A DNA stretch of 47,182 nt from a bacterium (GTDB taxonomy: Bacteria > Actinomycetota > Acidimicrobiia > Spongiisociales > Spongiisociaceae): contig JAPOQZ010000206.1 in NCBI GenBank assembly GCA_026710435.1, positions 1 through 47,182 of the forward strand, in the 5' to 3' direction. Each line of letters opens with the position of its first letter. Position 1 is the stretch's first letter. A program made the position numbers and the translations under genes. The notes beneath the pieces are model-generated. The model saw only the letters and a list, made by a program, of their open reading frames with translations, had not been told where the DNA came from and did not search any database. Shown here one piece after another: positions 1 to 9,506 of the stretch.

Positions 1-125
1 CCGGTGTATGCGGCTATCTACCATTGTGAAACGAGCCTGTGACAGATACAGCCCGCTCGTAGCGTTGGTCGGTTCCGGTTCGGCTCATCAAGCCCGGAAC
101 GCAAGCGAAACAGAGATACAGGACA
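1..125 (+). repeat. Family B repeat, copy 1 (inverted relative to 46974-47098)
   Basis: This 125-bp stretch recurs in reverse complement at 46974-47098 with roughly ten substitutions. Both copies directly abut a family A element. The window begins inside the repeat, so its full length is unknown. Both copies can be read as an open frame (MRLSTIVKRAC...), but most differences between them change the amino acid, so I do not call a gene. Confidence 0.85.
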
Positions 126-232
126 CTAGGAGGGTGCTGAGCAATCCACCAGCGGCCTGCCAACCGCTGGCAAAACTCCTGGGCCGGCGGGCGGCAGGCC
201 CGAGCAATCGTCATTGTTCAGCACCCTCCTAG
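126..232 (+). repeat. Family A MITE-like palindromic element, copy A1
   Basis: The element runs from CTAGGAGGGTGCTGAGCAAT to its near-perfect inverted complement ending CACCCTCCTAG, so it has ~20-bp terminal inverted repeats with one mismatch. Inside, GGCCTGCC (154-161) can pair with GGCAGGCC (193-200), or two local hairpins can form instead. Similar copies lie at 6566, 14025, 25937, 27677 and 46908, with a degenerate one at 32694. The CTAG ends recall the CTAG/TA target preference described for IS630-type transposons, which is an inference. A transcript through it would fold strongly, so it could act as a terminator. Confidence 0.85.
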
Positions 233-299
233 GGCGCGTCCACGCCAATACGGCAGTCGTTTGGTATCGCGGGGTCCCGTGGTTGGTCTGTGGGGCGGC

Positions 300-452
300 G
301 GTGGGATAGGCGCCGCGAGTGGCGTTTCGATCATCCCGTCTCGGCCCGGAGCGACGGTCACCCGTGGGACGCAGCCCGGCCCGGTCGCGATGATGTGCTT
401 GATGTGGCCTTCGGCAGCGGCGTGTGTCCGGATACATGAAAATTCAGGGTTA
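300..452 (+). repeat. Family C repeat, degenerate copy C1
   Basis: The stretch from about 320 (cgatcatcccgtctcggcc) to 452 (catgaaaattcagggttaa) aligns by eye with the better copies at 6274-6478 and 25711-25919. It shares the GTCACCCGTGGGAC hairpin region, the gatgtgcttgatgtggcct block and the CATGAAAA-T terminal repeat. Its right end supplies the TAA stop of the LCP gene. The left boundary is uncertain. Confidence 0.55.
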
Positions 453-1619
453 ACGTCGCGCCGGTCCCCACCAGCCGGAAAGTATGTCGTTGAAGGAGCG
501 GGTGGGGATCAGGACCTGGGCCCCCTCGGGCGTCCGGTAGTCCTCCACCGGGATCCTGATCTGGGTCACCTGGGAGGGATCCAGACCGCGGTATCGCCAC
601 ACCCACTCGACAGCCTCGGTGAGGGACCATCCGCCGTCGAGACGCACGGTGTGCGAGAGCCCTTGGAGGGTCGAGAGGATCGTACCGAGCGAGGAGTCCT
701 GCATCTGGCCGGCTAGCTGGAGCAACAACTGCCTCTGATGCTCCTGGCGGGCGAAGTCCGACGACCAAGCCTGCCGCCATTCTCCATCGATGAACTGCGT
801 CGCGTTGCGCGAGCGGGCGTAGGCGAGGGCGGTGCTGCCGTCGATGTAGCAGGTGGGTTCCCGCACATCGAGCCCTGCCTTCTCGTCGTACGTAGGGTGT
901 TCGAAGCAGATGCCCACCCCGCCCAGACCGTCGATCAGCTGCACGAAGCCGTCGAAGTCCACCCTCACGTAGTGATCCATCTCCACACCTGTGAATTCTT
1001 GAATGGCGAGGGCGAGCAGTTCCGAGCCGTTGGCGTACCCCGGACATCCGCCCAGGTTGGCGTTCACACGCCGGTAGTCCTCCGAGCACGGGTTGTAGAC
1101 ATAGAGGTCACGGGGGATCGAGACCATCGCAGGCGCCGCCCCGCCCGCGGGGAACAGGAGCAGGATGATGCTGTCGGCGAGGAAACCGCTGGCGTCCGAC
1201 CCGACCAGCATCACGGCATCGAACATCGCGCCGGGCAACCGGGGGCTGTGGACGTTGGCGATCGAATCGGGGACCTGCACCTCCTCGACCGTGGGAAGGG
1301 TGGTGGATCCCACCCCTTCATCCTCGATCGGCGCCTCCTCGGGTTGCAGCAACTCCTCGACCACCTCCTCCACGACGGGTTCCGCCACGGGAGGGTTCTC
1401 GATCTCTTGGACCTGCTCCCGGCTGGCTGCCACCTCTTCGACGTTACGGCTGTCGAGTTCCGCCCGCGCCGCCTCCGGGTCGTGGGGCACGGGGTCCTGG
1501 AATGATCTGAAAACTAGGAACACGCCCAACGCGGCCACCAGCAGTGCTACCAGGGCTGCGGCACCGACCCAGAACGTCTTTCGCAGGATCGGCGCGTCGG
1601 GCCTGCTTCGGGACCTCAA
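450..1619 (-). CDS. LytR-CpsA-Psr (LCP) family cell-wall protein
   Basis: LCP proteins transfer undecaprenyl-linked glycopolymers to peptidoglycan outside the membrane. The 389-residue product has a short basic N terminus, one membrane helix (about residues 17-38), an acidic Glu/Pro/Val-rich linker (about 45-120) and an LCP domain. Visible LCP hallmarks are SIPRDLYV, the Asn/Gly-rich RVNANLGG segment, HYVRVDFDGFVQLIDGLGGV, ALAYARSRN and FARQEHQRQLL. The arginines in these motifs are those that bind the polyprenyl pyrophosphate in the family. The catalytic domain is predicted to be extracytoplasmic. The stop codon TAA lies in the end of a degenerate family C repeat. A 177-bp gap with no clear feature separates it from the upstream amidotransferase. 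Confidence 0.9.
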   Translation of the reverse strand: MRSRSRPDAPILRKTFWVGAAALVALLVAALGVFLVFRSFQDPVPHDPEAARAELDSRNVEEVAASREQVQEIENPPVAEPVVEEVVEELLQPEEAPIEDEGVGSTTLPTVEEVQVPDSIANVHSPRLPGAMFDAVMLVGSDASGFLADSIILLLFPAGGAAPAMVSIPRDLYVYNPCSEDYRRVNANLGGCPGYANGSELLALAIQEFTGVEMDHYVRVDFDGFVQLIDGLGGVGICFEHPTYDEKAGLDVREPTCYIDGSTALAYARSRNATQFIDGEWRQAWSSDFARQEHQRQLLLQLAGQMQDSSLGTILSTLQGLSHTVRLDGGWSLTEAVEWVWRYRGLDPSQVTQIRIPVEDYRTPEGAQVLIPTRSFNDILSGWWGPARR

Positions 1620-1796
1620 GCTAGTTGCCTCTCAACCACGTGCCGCCCAGCCCGGGCATGCCGGCCGGGGATCCTTCCGTCCCACCCCTCGCGCACGAAA
1701 TCGCCGCGCGGCCTCCGTCGGTTCCAGTAGGGTCTCCGGGCCTTTTCCCCAGTGGAGGAGGAAGGGTAGCTCCGGACGCCGAAGGGAGTCGGGAAC

Positions 1797-2486
1797 TCAA
1801 CCATCCAGCCCTTCGATCCAAGCGTCGAAGAGGCCGTACGCTCCTTCAGCCAACTCCTGCCCGGCATCCTCCATGCCGGCCTCGAATTCCTCGAGGCTGC
1901 TTCCGGCTCTCTCCACCATGTCGGACGAGTCCTCAGCCCATTGGCCGGCCTCGTCGTTGTGGGTCTCGGGGTGGAACTGGATGGCCAGCGCCGATCCGTG
2001 AGCGAAGGCCTGCGGGAAACGGTCGGAACTGGCGAGCAACTCGCTGTCCGGTGGCAGGTCGAAGGTGTCCTGGTGCATGGCGAACACCTTACGCCCGCCA
2101 ACCTGTGAAACGACCGGATGCCGCATACCGGCCGGTGTCAGTTCCGATGCCACGGCGCCCACCTCCGGCCGGTCGGCCGGATAGGCCCGGCCCCCCAGCG
2201 CCGCGGCCAGGAGTTGCGATCCCAGGCAGATTCCGAGCACGGGCCGGCCTTTCCGGACCAGCAGGCGCGCTGCATCCATCTCGTCGACCAGGAATGGGAA
2301 CGTGTCCGTTTCGTAGGCCCCCATGATCCCACCCATGAGCACCAGTGTTCCGATCTCGTCTGCGGGAGGCACCGGGTCCCCCCGGAGGGGGTGGACCTCC
2401 TCCCACGCCACTCCGGATGCCGAGAGCCGCTCGGCCAGCCGGCCCAGGGAACCGGTGGAGTTCCTGACGATCACCACCTTTCGCAT
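1797..2486 (-). CDS. Class I glutamine amidotransferase (GMP synthase-like domain)
   Basis: This is a stand-alone class I glutamine amidotransferase domain of 229 residues. The nucleophile lies in GICLGSQLLAAALGG (Cys about 87) and the His/Glu pair in QFHPETH, giving the Cys-His-Glu triad that hydrolyses glutamine. I place the start at the ATG encoding MRKVVIVRN because it begins the first beta strand of the fold; the open frame upstream has no family resemblance. There is no synthetase domain and no partner next door, so the ammonia acceptor is unknown. Stand-alone members of this family are often annotated as GMP synthase-like, and some act on gamma-glutamyl compounds. purB lies directly upstream on the same strand with a 109-bp gap, so a loose link to purine metabolism is possible. 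Confidence 0.85.
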   Translation of the reverse strand: MRKVVIVRNSTGSLGRLAERLSASGVAWEEVHPLRGDPVPPADEIGTLVLMGGIMGAYETDTFPFLVDEMDAARLLVRKGRPVLGICLGSQLLAAALGGRAYPADRPEVGAVASELTPAGMRHPVVSQVGGRKVFAMHQDTFDLPPDSELLASSDRFPQAFAHGSALAIQFHPETHNDEAGQWAEDSSDMVERAGSSLEEFEAGMEDAGQELAEGAYGLFDAWIEGLDG

Positions 2487-2595
2487 TGTCGGGAGCTTAC
2501 CGGTCCTGCCGGCTGAAGCATTAACGACCAAGCCACGAGCCGACAACCCCCGCGGGCATTTCGCCAAGAGGGCTTGGATCGCCATGGATGGGATG

Positions 2596-4068
2596 TCAGA
2601 GGAGGGTCTCGGGTTCGTAGGCGGCCGCCTCCGCAAATGTCTCGGTCACCTGCGCCACCTGTTCCACGATGGTGTCGACCTGGGAGGCCGATCTGCCCGC
2701 CAGGTAACCGGACGTCGCTACCTCCCGGACCCGGTCGGTAGTCAGCGGGAAACCGGGGTCATCGCCCAGAGCCGACCAGAGGTCACACTCTCCTCCGGCT
2801 CGCAGGGCGTCGGCCGCGGCGAGGGGATGCCGCCGGATGAGCCGGTGGGCCCGTTCCCGCCCCATGCCCTCCTTGAGAACCGCTACCAGCATCCGGGTCG
2901 TGGACAGGAAGGGCAGTTCGGCTGCCAGTTCGGCCTCGATACGCCCCGGGAAGGCCGAGAACCCGTCGAGCACATGAAGGGTCGATTCGAGCAACCCGTC
3001 GCAGGCGAACAGCGAGTCGGGAATCATCACCCGCCTGACCACAGAGTCGCTCACGTCCCCCTCGTTCCATTGGCGCCCCGAAAGGCTGCTCGCCATGGCC
3101 AGGTATCCGCCCATGACGACGGCCAAGCCCCCGATGCGTTCGCATGTGCGCATGTTCCGCTTGTGCGGCATTGCCGAGGAGCCGACCTGCCCGACACCGA
3201 ATCCCTCGGTGACAAGATCGTTTCCCGCCATCAGGCGGAGCGTGGTGGCCATGCTCGACGGGCCTGCCGACAGCTGCACGAGAGCGCTCACGAGGTCCAG
3301 ATCGAGGGATCTCGGGTAGATCTGCCCGACCGCGGTCAAGGTACTGCCGAAACCCAGACCGTCCGCCACCAGCCGCTCCAGGCCATCGACCTTGTCCCCC
3401 TCCCCGTCGAACAGGTCCAGCAGATCCTGCTGGGTGCCCACCGCCCCCTTCAAGCCCCTGAGCGGAAGGTCGGAGATCAGGTGTTCGACCCTCCGGTATG
3501 CCACCAAGGTCTCCTGGGCAGCGTCGGCGAAGCGTTTCCCGAGAGTGGTGCACTGCGCCGGTACGTTGTGGGTACGCCCGACGATCACGGTATCCCTGTG
3601 TTCGGCCGCGACGGCCGCCATCCGTGCCAGCACGGCCACCGTCTTGTCCCTGAGAATCTCCAGCGACCGGCGGATGAGCATCTGTTCGACATTCTCGGTC
3701 ACGTCGCGGGATGTCAGTCCTCGATGTATGTACTCGTGACCCGCCAGGCCGCAGAACTCGTCGATGCGCGCCTTGAGGTCGTGGCGGGTCACCTCCTCGC
3801 GGGCGCGGATCGACGCGAGGTCCACGTCGTGGATCGCATCCCGGTAGGCCCCCACCACCCCTTCCGGAACCACCAGGCCCAGGTCGATCTGGGCTTCGAG
3901 GATCGCCACCCAGAGCCTGCGTTCCATGACCACCCGGCCCTCCGGCGACCAGAGCGCCCGCAACGGTGCCCCTGCGTAGCGGGAAGCCAGGACGTTGGGC
4001 ACGCCGGAAGGTTCGGGAAGATCCGGATTGGGGTCTCGTGCCCGGCCTCCCGAACCCGGCTCAGCCAT
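2596..4068 (-). CDS. purB: Adenylosuccinate lyase
   Basis: Adenylosuccinate lyase makes fumarate in two purine steps: SAICAR to AICAR, and adenylosuccinate to AMP. The 490-residue product belongs to the fumarase/aspartase superfamily. The signature loop GSSAMPHKRN is present near the middle and supplies the catalytic Ser. GLTSRDVTEN and GRTHNVPAQCTTLGKRFA are the other two conserved regions, with the general acid His in GRTH. It is slightly longer than many PurB proteins, with a Pro/Gly-rich N terminus of about 25 residues that may mean translation starts further in. No other purine gene is adjacent except the amidotransferase downstream. Confidence 0.9.
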   Translation of the reverse strand: MAEPGSGGRARDPNPDLPEPSGVPNVLASRYAGAPLRALWSPEGRVVMERRLWVAILEAQIDLGLVVPEGVVGAYRDAIHDVDLASIRAREEVTRHDLKARIDEFCGLAGHEYIHRGLTSRDVTENVEQMLIRRSLEILRDKTVAVLARMAAVAAEHRDTVIVGRTHNVPAQCTTLGKRFADAAQETLVAYRRVEHLISDLPLRGLKGAVGTQQDLLDLFDGEGDKVDGLERLVADGLGFGSTLTAVGQIYPRSLDLDLVSALVQLSAGPSSMATTLRLMAGNDLVTEGFGVGQVGSSAMPHKRNMRTCERIGGLAVVMGGYLAMASSLSGRQWNEGDVSDSVVRRVMIPDSLFACDGLLESTLHVLDGFSAFPGRIEAELAAELPFLSTTRMLVAVLKEGMGRERAHRLIRRHPLAAADALRAGGECDLWSALGDDPGFPLTTDRVREVATSGYLAGRSASQVDTIVEQVAQVTETFAEAAAYEPETLL

Positions 4069-4205
4069 GCCGGTACCGGTGTGGACGCACCCGCCCGGAA
4101 GTGCGCAACGCTGCAGGGACTGGTCTTGGCAGGGGAAACGGCATCACGCCGGATGCTACAGCGGTGAGATCCCCGTGCTCATCCCGTGGCCGGGAACCCT
4201 GCCGA

Positions 4206-5117
4206 TCAGCCCGGCGCCGGAGACTCCCGCCATTCGACACCCGCCAGACGAGCCAGGGCGAGGATGAGCGATTGGGTGCCCTTCCTACCGAGTCCTTGTG
4301 CCTGCAGCGAGACGTACAGTTCGTGGGCCATAGCCAGACCCGGGACCGGAAGCCGCATCGCAGCTGCCTCCTGCAGGGCGATTCCCATGTCCTTGACGAA
4401 ATGGTCCACGAAGAACCCGGGTTCGAAGTCACCACGGAGGATCCTCGGGCCATAGTTCGAGAGGGACCAGGATCCGGCCGCTCCCCCACTGACCGACTCC
4501 ATCACGGTCTCGAGGTCCAGCCCCGCTTCCTGTCCGTACAGAAGGGCTTCGGACAGCCCGATCATCAGTGTCGCGATGAGGATCTGGTTCACGGCCTTGG
4601 TGTGCTGGCCTGCCCCCGGGCCTCCCTGGCGGACGATCGTCTTTCCCATCGCCTCGAAGATCGGGCGTACCCGCTCGACCGCAGCCTCCTCGCCACCGAT
4701 CATTATCGAGAGGGTTCCGTTGCGAGCCCCGATGTCCCCGCCGCTCACGGGAGCATCGATGGCGGACACGCCGGCTTCGTCAGCCCGTTCGGCAATCTCA
4801 ATGGCCAGGGCCGGCTCGGAGGTCGTCATATCCACCACCGCATCACCGGGAGAGGCTCCAGCGAGCAGGCCGGACGGTCCCAGGAACACTTCACGAACAT
4901 CCGCAGGAAAGCCGACGATCGCACAGGTGATGTCGGAGGCGGCGGCTACCTCAGCGGGGGTTCCGGCCCACGACGCGCCCCTGCCGAGCAGGTCCCGCGC
5001 CTTCGACCGGGTGCGGGTCGTAACCGTCACGGGATAGCCCGCATCCAGGACATGCCCGCACATGGCGGCGCCCATTACCCCGGTGCCGACCCATCCGATA
5101 CGGGGTTTGTCACTCAC
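4206..5117 (-). CDS. 3-hydroxyisobutyrate dehydrogenase-like NAD(P)-dependent beta-hydroxyacid dehydrogenase
   Basis: The product (about 303 residues) belongs to the family that oxidises beta-hydroxyacids such as 3-hydroxyisobutyrate or tartronate semialdehyde. The N-terminal Rossmann motif is GWVGTGVMG. The substrate-binding segment is DAPVSGG, and the catalytic Lys is in [12 protein letters not shown] chose the GTG at 5117 because a strong Shine-Dalgarno (AGGAGGGG) lies just upstream; a longer frame to 5156 would run into the preceding gene. The start overlaps the 3' end of the upstream oxidoreductase by 8 bp, so the two are probably translationally coupled. The exact substrate cannot be told from sequence. 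Confidence 0.85.
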   Translation of the reverse strand: MSDKPRIGWVGTGVMGAAMCGHVLDAGYPVTVTTRTRSKARDLLGRGASWAGTPAEVAAASDITCAIVGFPADVREVFLGPSGLLAGASPGDAVVDMTTSEPALAIEIAERADEAGVSAIDAPVSGGDIGARNGTLSIMIGGEEAAVERVRPIFEAMGKTIVRQGGPGAGQHTKAVNQILIATLMIGLSEALLYGQEAGLDLETVMESVSGGAAGSWSLSNYGPRILRGDFEPGFFVDHFVKDMGIALQEAAAMRLPVPGLAMAHELYVSLQAQGLGRKGTQSLILALARLAGVEWRESPAPG

Positions 5118-6123
5118 TTCCCCTCCTCCTGATAACGATCTTGCCGTGGTGGTCACCCACCTTCATGCGGGACAGAGCGGCCGGGAGATCCTCGAAGTCG
5201 TACACCCGGTCCACCAGCACGGGCAGGTCGCCGTCGGCGACCCAACGGCTCACCTGAGCGAAGTCCTCGTGATCGAACATCGTGGAACCGATGATCTCGA
5301 GATGGCGGAAGAACAGCGGGGGAACGCTGATCTCCACCTTGGCGCCGCTCGTGGAACCGCAGGTGACTACCCGGCCACCGGGGCGTAGCGACCGCATCGA
5401 CTGGTTCCATGTGGCCGGACCCACGTTCTCGAACACCACGTCGGCCGGCCTGCGCGCCGCCTTGAGTTCCTTGGAGAACGCATCCGTCGATGAGAAGCCC
5501 CCTACCGCTCCCAACTCGATGGCGCGGGCGATCTTGGCCGGGCTCCGAGACGTCACGTAGACCTCGGCACCCATCAGCCGACCGATCAGCAGACCGGCGG
5601 AACTCACTCCGCCTCCGACGCCCACCACGAGGAGCACGTCACCGGGCTGCAGCCGGGCCCTCAGCAGCATCCGGTAGGCGGTTCCGTAAGCGAGGGCGTA
5701 GGCCGCTGCTTGCTCCCAGTCGAGATGAGGCGCCTTGGGCACCACGTTGGACACGGGGACCACCACGTACTCGGCCAGAGTGCCCCAGACGTGCTCCCCC
5801 AGCACCCCCAGCTTGCCGCTGAACGGGATGTGATTCGTGGTCGGGGCGTACCCGAGACCCGGGTTGACTATCACCTCGTCCCCTACGTCGAAACCGGCCA
5901 CGCCCTCGCCCAGAGCATCCACGGTTCCCGCCCCGTCGCCTCCCGCCACATGAGGGAACTGCCTGGGCGCGGGTAAGCCCATGGACATCCAGAGATCGAG
6001 ACGGTTGAGTGCTGACATGACCAGCTTCACCCTTACCTGGCCCGGACCGGGCTCGGGGGTGACCACGCGGCCGAGCGTGAAGGAGGTCAGTCCTTTCGTG
6101 TCGTTGAGTATCCAAGCATGCAT
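5110..6123 (-). CDS. MDR-family (quinone oxidoreductase-like) dehydrogenase, zinc ligands apparently absent
   Basis: This is a medium-chain dehydrogenase/reductase of 337 residues. It has the N-terminal GroES-like half ([18 protein letters not shown]) and a Rossmann half with [11 protein letters not shown]. The start at 6123 (MHAWILND) begins the first strand of the fold. The catalytic-zinc motif GHE of alcohol dehydrogenases reads AGGDGAG here, and the structural four-Cys lobe has no cysteines ([17 protein letters not shown]). It is therefore more likely a zinc-independent NADPH:quinone/enone reductase than an alcohol dehydrogenase. It overlaps the downstream beta-hydroxyacid dehydrogenase by 8 bp, which suggests joint expression in a carboxylic-acid or amino-acid degradation step. 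Confidence 0.85.
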   Translation of the reverse strand: MHAWILNDTKGLTSFTLGRVVTPEPGPGQVRVKLVMSALNRLDLWMSMGLPAPRQFPHVAGGDGAGTVDALGEGVAGFDVGDEVIVNPGLGYAPTTNHIPFSGKLGVLGEHVWGTLAEYVVVPVSNVVPKAPHLDWEQAAAYALAYGTAYRMLLRARLQPGDVLLVVGVGGGVSSAGLLIGRLMGAEVYVTSRSPAKIARAIELGAVGGFSSTDAFSKELKAARRPADVVFENVGPATWNQSMRSLRPGGRVVTCGSTSGAKVEISVPPLFFRHLEIIGSTMFDHEDFAQVSRWVADGDLPVLVDRVYDFEDLPAALSRMKVGDHHGKIVIRRRGSE

Positions 6124-6273
6124 GAACCCCAGCGTAACCCGGGCCGGCATCCGAGAATCCGGCGGATCCAGGGCGGGGACGATCAGAAGGCGAGGACGGG
6201 TGCCATGCGCCAGCGCCATACGCATACCGCTTCCGGCGCCACACATCGGTGTTGCCGGCGTGTGGGCCCCCAT

Positions 6274-6478
6274 TAGCCCCGATTTTTCATGCGGGGGTTT
6301 GTACTAGGAGGGTGCGGTACATAAGCTTCTGACCAGGGACTACGGCCATTTCCACAATCCCGTCTCGGCCCTGCGGGACCTTCACCCGTCGGGTGAAGCC
6401 AGGCCCAGTCTCGATCATGTGGTTGATGTGGCCTGTTGCCGCGGGTGTGTCTGGAAACATGAAAAGAATCAAGGCTAG
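6274..6478 (+). repeat. Family C MITE-like repeat, copy C2
   Basis: This ~205-bp element runs from TTAGCCCCGATTTTTCATG to CATGAAAAGAATC..GGCTAG. The two ends are imperfect inverted repeats that finish in TAG/CTA. An inverted copy at 25711-25919 matches over its whole length, including the palindrome CTTCACCCGTCGGGTGAAG near the centre. No protein is convincing in either strand. It is followed at 6475 by CTAGGAGGGTGGTG, which looks like a decayed family A end, then by ~85 bp without features before the next family A copy. Confidence 0.8.
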
Positions 6479-6565
6479 GAGGGTGGTGGGAGACTCCCTG
6501 CCGGCCAGTTGTCCGATGGTTAACGACCTGGTCAGAGGATTGCTGGCCGACCAAGAACCCGTTTC

Positions 6566-6671
6566 TTAGAAGGGTGCTGAACAATGACGATTGCTCGGGC
6601 CTGCCGCCCGCCAGCCCAGGATAATGCCAGCGGTTGGCAGGCCGCTGGTGGATTGCTCAGCACCCTCCTAG
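6566..6671 (-). repeat. Family A MITE-like element, copy A2, at the thiD 3' end
   Basis: This is the inverted orientation of A1 with the same internal blocks (CGGGCCTGCCGCCCGCCAGC and GCGGTTGGCAGGCCGC). The left end is slightly decayed (TTAGAAGGG). The right end, CCTCCTAG, overlaps thiD, and its TAG read on the minus strand is the thiD stop codon. It may end thiD transcription. Confidence 0.85.
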
Positions 6672-7477
6672 TCCACCCTGCCACTGGCCCAGCCGAAGTG
6701 GTCGATGGGTCCTTCACCCTTTCCTAGTTGCCAGTCCGCCGCACCCGCGATGGCACGGGCCACCCAGGCCTTGGCCTCCCCCACCGCCACCAGCGGGCCC
6801 GCTCCCCTGGCCAACCGGGCGGCGATGGACGCCGAGAGGGCGTCACCGGTCCCATGCACGTTCCGGGACCGGACCCAGCGTCCGGCCAGGGAATGTGTCT
6901 CGATGCCGTCGGACAGCACGTCGACCGGATGTACACCTCCGGTCCGCCCGCCGGTCACGAGGATCGGGGTTCCACAGGTCCGCGCCAGTTCCCGTGCCAC
7001 CGCCCTCTGGTCGGTCTCGTTCCGGATCGGCCTGCCTGCGAGCAGACCGGCCTCCCGATGGTTGGGAGTTGCGATTGCAGCCACCGGGATGAGGGAATCG
7101 CGGTAGGCATCGACGGTGGCCGGGTCGACGAGGGTCCGTCCTGTGCGGTCGACGAGGACCGGATCGACCACGAGGTTGGCCAACCAGCGGGACTGTTCGG
7201 CCACCAACCTGACAACGTCCGCCCGCCCGAGCAGTCCGGTCTTCGTAGCCGCCGGAGGCAGGTCGGCGAGCAGGGCTTCGATCTGGTTCTCGATCAGGCC
7301 TACCGGAACCGGCTCGACCCCTTCCACCCCGCAGGTGTTCTGGGCTGTCACCACCGTCACCACGGTTGTCCCGAACACGCCATGGGCGGAGAGAGTCTTC
7401 AGGTCGGCCTGGACGCCGGCACCGGCACCCGAGTCGCTGCCGCCGACCGTCATCACGATGAGCGGGGTAGCTGTCAT
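6668..7477 (-). CDS. thiD: Hydroxymethylpyrimidine/phosphomethylpyrimidine kinase
   Basis: ThiD phosphorylates HMP and then HMP-phosphate in thiamine biosynthesis. The 269-residue product has the ribokinase-fold start [37 protein letters not shown], and the C-terminal anion-hole motif [16 protein letters not shown]. ThiD proteins usually have GTGC here; this one has GTGD, as in ribokinase-type sugar kinases, so some doubt on specificity remains. Substrate-recognition residues at the N terminus ([12 protein letters not shown]) look typical for ThiD. The stop codon TAG is the end of a family A element. The ATG start overlaps the stop of the upstream gene (ATGA). No other thi gene is in the window. 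Confidence 0.85.
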   Translation of the reverse strand: MTATPLIVMTVGGSDSGAGAGVQADLKTLSAHGVFGTTVVTVVTAQNTCGVEGVEPVPVGLIENQIEALLADLPPAATKTGLLGRADVVRLVAEQSRWLANLVVDPVLVDRTGRTLVDPATVDAYRDSLIPVAAIATPNHREAGLLAGRPIRNETDQRAVARELARTCGTPILVTGGRTGGVHPVDVLSDGIETHSLAGRWVRSRNVHGTGDALSASIAARLARGAGPLVAVGEAKAWVARAIAGAADWQLGKGEGPIDHFGWASGRVD

Positions 7478-8391
7478 GCCCTCCAGCTAACCACAGCGTC
7501 ATGGGGTACGAGACGCTCGCATCCGGATCGCTGCACGATGCCGTCCGGACCGGTCTCGACGGTGGTGTTGGTACATCCTCCATCTGCGTAGGCCTGGTAG
7601 GTGACCCGAGCCCTTTCGACCTCCACGACCGAACCCTCGCTGGTCACCGCCTGCGGGCTGCTCCAGCGGACCCTGGCAGAGGGATCGTCGCACCTTGCGA
7701 AGAGTTCGGACCACACAACCGGAGCCCGGAGATGGTCCCCTTCGCACAGGAGTTGCCGGACCTCCACGTCCTCGCCCGTGTCCAGGCCTTCGATCCGGGC
7801 CGGCCAGCGGCCGGGATTGCGGGATCCCGGCACTCGGGGCCCGATCGTCAGGCGGTACCGCGCCCCCGTGACCCAACCGAAGTCCCGGGTGTTCGGATCG
7901 TCGGGCGTCGAGGGCAGGGACGAGACCGTACCTTCCAGGATGGATCCCCTGTGGTCGTATCCACCCCAGTTGGCGGCCCGGCTGCGCGGATGGCGGGGAT
8001 TCCACTGGAGTCCCGCGTGGGCACCCCCCTCGTGGCTGCCGGGAGACCAGAAGGAGGCCTGGACGGCGAAGAAGGCCAGGCGGCTCACCCTCGGCGGGAC
8101 AAGAACCTGCAGGATCGCCGACACGGAGGCCAAGGGCACTTCGGGAACCTCCCACCACAGGTGGAAGGAGGAGGCGCCGTTGGGCGAGGGCGGCCGTCCC
8201 CGCACCCTGGATGCCCCGCCAGGAACCACGGCGTCCGCTGCGCGGGGCCCATCGTCCATGCCGTCATGGGGTTGCGTCAGGGGGATGAGCGCATCCGGGT
8301 CGGTCCCTACCTCGACCTCGTCTTCAGCGGGTAGACCGTTCCGGGAACCTCCACGGCCAATGGATGTATCCCTGCGCGACCCTCGGATCAC
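7474..8391 (-). CDS. Hypothetical protein, translationally coupled to thiD
   Basis: I do not recognise this protein with certainty. The C-terminal ~200 residues look like a folded, Trp- and Gly-rich beta domain ([68 protein letters not shown]). These features faintly recall DUF3472-like carbohydrate-binding proteins. The N-terminal ~60 residues are low complexity, so the true start may lie near 8259 (Met 45) or at an internal GTG. No signal peptide is visible with any of these starts. The stop overlaps the thiD ATG by 4 bp (ATGA), so the two genes are expressed together, though no functional tie to thiamine is apparent. Confidence 0.65.
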   Translation of the reverse strand: MIRGSRRDTSIGRGGSRNGLPAEDEVEVGTDPDALIPLTQPHDGMDDGPRAADAVVPGGASRVRGRPPSPNGASSFHLWWEVPEVPLASVSAILQVLVPPRVSRLAFFAVQASFWSPGSHEGGAHAGLQWNPRHPRSRAANWGGYDHRGSILEGTVSSLPSTPDDPNTRDFGWVTGARYRLTIGPRVPGSRNPGRWPARIEGLDTGEDVEVRQLLCEGDHLRAPVVWSELFARCDDPSARVRWSSPQAVTSEGSVVEVERARVTYQAYADGGCTNTTVETGPDGIVQRSGCERLVPHDAVVSWRA

Positions 8392-8496
8392 GACCGATCC
8401 CGGCCTGTAGTCACCCGCTCCCGTCCGGTGCCTGCGTCACCCCCGAGGCATGATCGAGGATCCGCCGCCCGCCCGTGATGCAGACCGTATGGCCGC

Positions 8497-9435
8497 TCAC
8501 AGCCCGAGCCTCTGGTCGAGATAGGTGATCAGATTCGCCTCGTAGCGGCTCGGGAAGTCGTTCCAGGCCTGGCCGTGGGTGCAGCCCTCGTAGACGGTGA
8601 AGACCGGTGCATGGAGGACCCCGGCCCGGATCCGCTCCAGGTGGCCGATCGGGATACGGTCGTCGCCCTGGCAGTGAGCGAGCCCGATCGTGTAGGGATA
8701 CCGGGCGGCGTCCTCCGCGGGGTACACGGCTTCGATGTCGAGCCCTTTGGAAAGCCGTGCCATCAGGATCACACCGGGCCGCAGGACGGCGGCCAACCAG
8801 GCCGGCGCCGAGGTGCGCCGGGCTACCTCCTGGACAACCAGATCCGACAGCGAGGCGAAGGCCGAGTCGGCGAAGACGCCGGCGACGGCGGGCTCGCGCC
8901 ATCCCGACATGAGAACGATCGCCCCACCGTAGGAGTGGCCATGCAGGAAGACCCTTCCGGGTTCGGCGCCACGCTCCCGGACCACGTAGTCGACCGCGCC
9001 GAGCACGTCCTCGCTCTCGTGGATTCCGGCGCCCATCTGGGCCTGATCGGACTCGCCGTGGCCACGCAGGTCGAATGCGAGCACGGAGTAACCGTTCTCG
9101 ACCAGAGCCTGCGCCAGACCGAGCCGGGAACTGCGGGTGCTGTCGATGCCGTGCACGCGGATCACGGTCCCGCGGGCATCCGGGGCCGGCATCCACCAGC
9201 CCCGCAGGACGATCGTGGGCCATCCGCGCGGGGTGAACTCGACGTCCTCGTAGTGCAGGCCGAAATCCTGCGGGCGTTCCTCGAGCGGATTCGCCTCGGC
9301 GTCCAGCGCGCTGTCGACGATGTAGAAGGAGACGGCAGCATAGATCAGGGCGAGGATCACCACCGGGATGACAACCCGCTTGGTCCACTTCGAGCGGCTC
9401 GTTCGGGAACCCGCCCGTGACCGGAATGCGCTCAA
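8497..9435 (-). CDS. Membrane-anchored alpha/beta hydrolase
   Basis: The product is an alpha/beta-hydrolase-fold protein with one N-terminal membrane helix (VVIPVVILALIYAAVSFYIV). The core has VIRVHGIDS (oxyanion region), the nucleophile elbow GHSYGG, an acidic QGDDRIP loop and a C-terminal His in GCTHGQAW, which completes a Ser-Asp-His triad. I place the start at the TTG at 9435 (encoding LSAFRSRAGS), which leaves a 71-bp gap to the upstream gene. A longer frame reaches 9624 but would overlap that gene by more than 100 bp with an unlikely composition. Substrate unknown; related BAAT/acyl-CoA thioester and esterase families share this layout. Confidence 0.8.
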   Translation of the reverse strand: MSAFRSRAGSRTSRSKWTKRVVIPVVILALIYAAVSFYIVDSALDAEANPLEERPQDFGLHYEDVEFTPRGWPTIVLRGWWMPAPDARGTVIRVHGIDSTRSSRLGLAQALVENGYSVLAFDLRGHGESDQAQMGAGIHESEDVLGAVDYVVRERGAEPGRVFLHGHSYGGAIVLMSGWREPAVAGVFADSAFASLSDLVVQEVARRTSAPAWLAAVLRPGVILMARLSKGLDIEAVYPAEDAARYPYTIGLAHCQGDDRIPIGHLERIRAGVLHAPVFTVYEGCTHGQAWNDFPSRYEANLITYLDQRLGL

Positions 9436-9506
9436 TCGTCTGATCGTCGCACGATAGCGTCTCGCGGCCTCGGGCCGGGACAGCGCAGACGTGTCGGAGG
9501 ATCGAC

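Noticed and set aside
8..232. A small protein encoded by the family B repeat (MRLSTIVKRAC...), also seen at the other end
   Set aside because: The differences between the two copies are mostly amino acid changing, and the frame runs into a family A repeat; it looks like non-coding repeat DNA.
126..232. Family A copies as CRISPR repeats
   Set aside because: Copies are kilobases apart with no regular spacers and no cas genes.
2323..4167. A 614-codon open frame on the plus strand opposite purB
   Set aside because: It is the antisense of a clear purB gene in high-GC DNA, where long antisense frames are common; its composition is Arg/His/Pro-rich with no domain.
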